A stretch of 12,081 nt of DNA from contig JAFWUC010000068.1 of the NCBI GenBank assembly GCA_017518705.1, forward strand, positions 1 through 12,081, in the 5' to 3' direction. This stretch comes from Clostridia bacterium. GTDB taxonomy: Bacteria; Bacillota_A; Clostridia; Christensenellales; Aristaeellaceae. Within the stretch, counting starts at the first letter, position 1. Each line of letters opens with the position of its first letter. The position numbers and the translations under genes were made by a program. A model generated the notes under the pieces. It was not told where the DNA came from, searched no databases, and worked only from the letters and a program-made list of their open reading frames with translations. Positions 11,539 through 12,081 of this stretch are shown here, one piece after another.

Positions 11539-12081
11539 GTGAAAAACCTGTCTGCCGCGCTCGCGGTGCTGATATTTCTTTTCGCCTTTCACGCATCGGC
11601 AGAAGACGCATGGGATTGTGATTACACGCCCCGCACCCCAGCAGAAATAAGCGGAGACTGGGAATACATCGTGCTTCCCGACTGCACGGCGGAGATAACG
11701 TACTACAATGATAGACAAGTTGATGTACTGGAGATACCATCACAGCTTGACGGGTATACAGTGACCGGAATAGGTAAAGACGCCATTTCCTGTTATTATG
11801 AGCTTACTTCCGTGACTATACCTGATAGTGTGACGGTTATAGGTGACTGGGCGTTTTGGAGCTGCTATAGTCTGATTTCCGTGAATATACCGGATAGTGT
11901 AACAGATATAGGAGAGAGAGCGTTTTCTGAATGCGAAAGCCTTGAATCTGTAACGATACCAAACAGTGTTACTGTAATAAACGAAAGCGCGTTTCTCGGC
12001 TGCGACAGTCTTGAATCTATATCGATACCTGAAAGCGTGACGGACATAGGTGACAGTGCGTTTCGGTACTGTGAAGGCTTA
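11539..12081 (+). CDS. BspA-type leucine-rich-repeat (LRR_5) secreted protein, 5' part
   Basis: The gene runs off the right edge; 181 codons are visible. The GTG at 11539 is preferred because AAGGAGG (11524-11530) lies 8 bases upstream; the in-frame ATG at 11533 is only 2 bases from it. The N-terminus is a signal peptide: VKNLSAALAVLIFLFAFHAS followed by AEDA. After a non-repeat stretch (about 25-85), four consecutive 23-residue LRR_5 units start at 11803, 11872, 11941 and 12010, with pattern L-x-S-V-x-I-P-x-S-V-T-x-I-x-x-x-A-F-x-x-C-x-x. Such proteins are exposed at the surface and often bind host or bacterial ligands. Codons here use more A/T-ending forms than era or the glycerophosphotransferase gene, suggesting a different history. 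It is probably read from the recO/lipase transcript. Confidence 0.9.
   Translation, partial: MKNLSAALAVLIFLFAFHASAEDAWDCDYTPRTPAEISGDWEYIVLPDCTAEITYYNDRQVDVLEIPSQLDGYTVTGIGKDAISCYYELTSVTIPDSVTVIGDWAFWSCYSLISVNIPDSVTDIGERAFSECESLESVTIPNSVTVINESAFLGCDSLESISIPESVTDIGDSAFRYCEGL
11803..12078 (+). repeat. Four 69-base coding repeats (LRR_5 units)
   Basis: Four in-frame 69-base units encode the 23-residue leucine-rich repeats of the surface protein. Each carries the IP-x-SVT core and an AF-x-x-C end. The array probably continues beyond the window, since the next codon is the Leu that opens a fifth unit. Confidence 0.93.

Overview
The window looks like chromosomal DNA of a GC-rich member of the Bacillota, most likely a gut-type Clostridia lineage. 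The reasons are the Gram-positive style ybeY-era-recO cluster, a TagB/TagF-type CDP-glycerol glycerophosphotransferase, AGGAGG-type Shine-Dalgarno sites, sigma-A-type promoters, and a BspA-type leucine-rich-repeat surface protein. The lineage call is inference; no rRNA is present.

Layout. Positions 60-216 hold a candidate origin of replication: an AT-rich stretch, DnaA-trio-like triplets, a GC-rich spacer and four DnaA-box-like sites. dnaA (674-1975, minus strand) points toward it and has its own promoter with a DnaA box near the start site. Next (2626-3510, minus) is a membrane-anchored protein with the shape of a calcineurin-like metallophosphoesterase, but every recognisable metal-binding histidine has been replaced. 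Back-to-back promoters at 3985-4049 serve it and a divergent beta-propeller-like membrane-anchored protein (4084-5163). Then come a lone hypA (nickel insertion, 5843-6187), a CDP-glycerol glycerophosphotransferase family gene (6523-7680), ybeY-era-recO (8050-10637; rRNA maturation and recombinational repair), a lipase-like alpha/beta hydrolase (10669-11457) and the 5' part of an LRR_5 surface protein running off the right edge.

The most striking content is non-coding. Seven of the gaps between genes (A 216-685, B 2086-2620, C 3524-3980, D 5170-5831, E 6197-6494, F 7690-8032, G 9464-9940) are filled almost from stop codon to start codon with one mosaic repeat family. Its modules keep a fixed order: a stop-codon hairpin (HP1), a long hairpin (HP2), an optional hairpin (HP3), an AT-stemmed hairpin (HP4), a palindromic unit with GTCATTGCGAG and GTGGCAATCCGT arms, a conserved ACTTTG segment followed by a small hairpin, a tandem GACCNNN heptamer array, a GC-rich hairpin, and a second heptamer array of the CTAACAG/TTAGCTT type. 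Many stems differ between copies on both sides at once, which looks like compensatory change preserving a folded DNA or RNA. Four gaps carry a polar element; three carry a symmetric element with heptamer arrays facing inward from both ends.

The elements appear to have replaced the ribosome binding sites of four genes (the phosphoesterase-like gene, hypA, ybeY, recO). Two nearly identical copies in inverted orientation bracket dnaA. No transposase for the family lies in this window.
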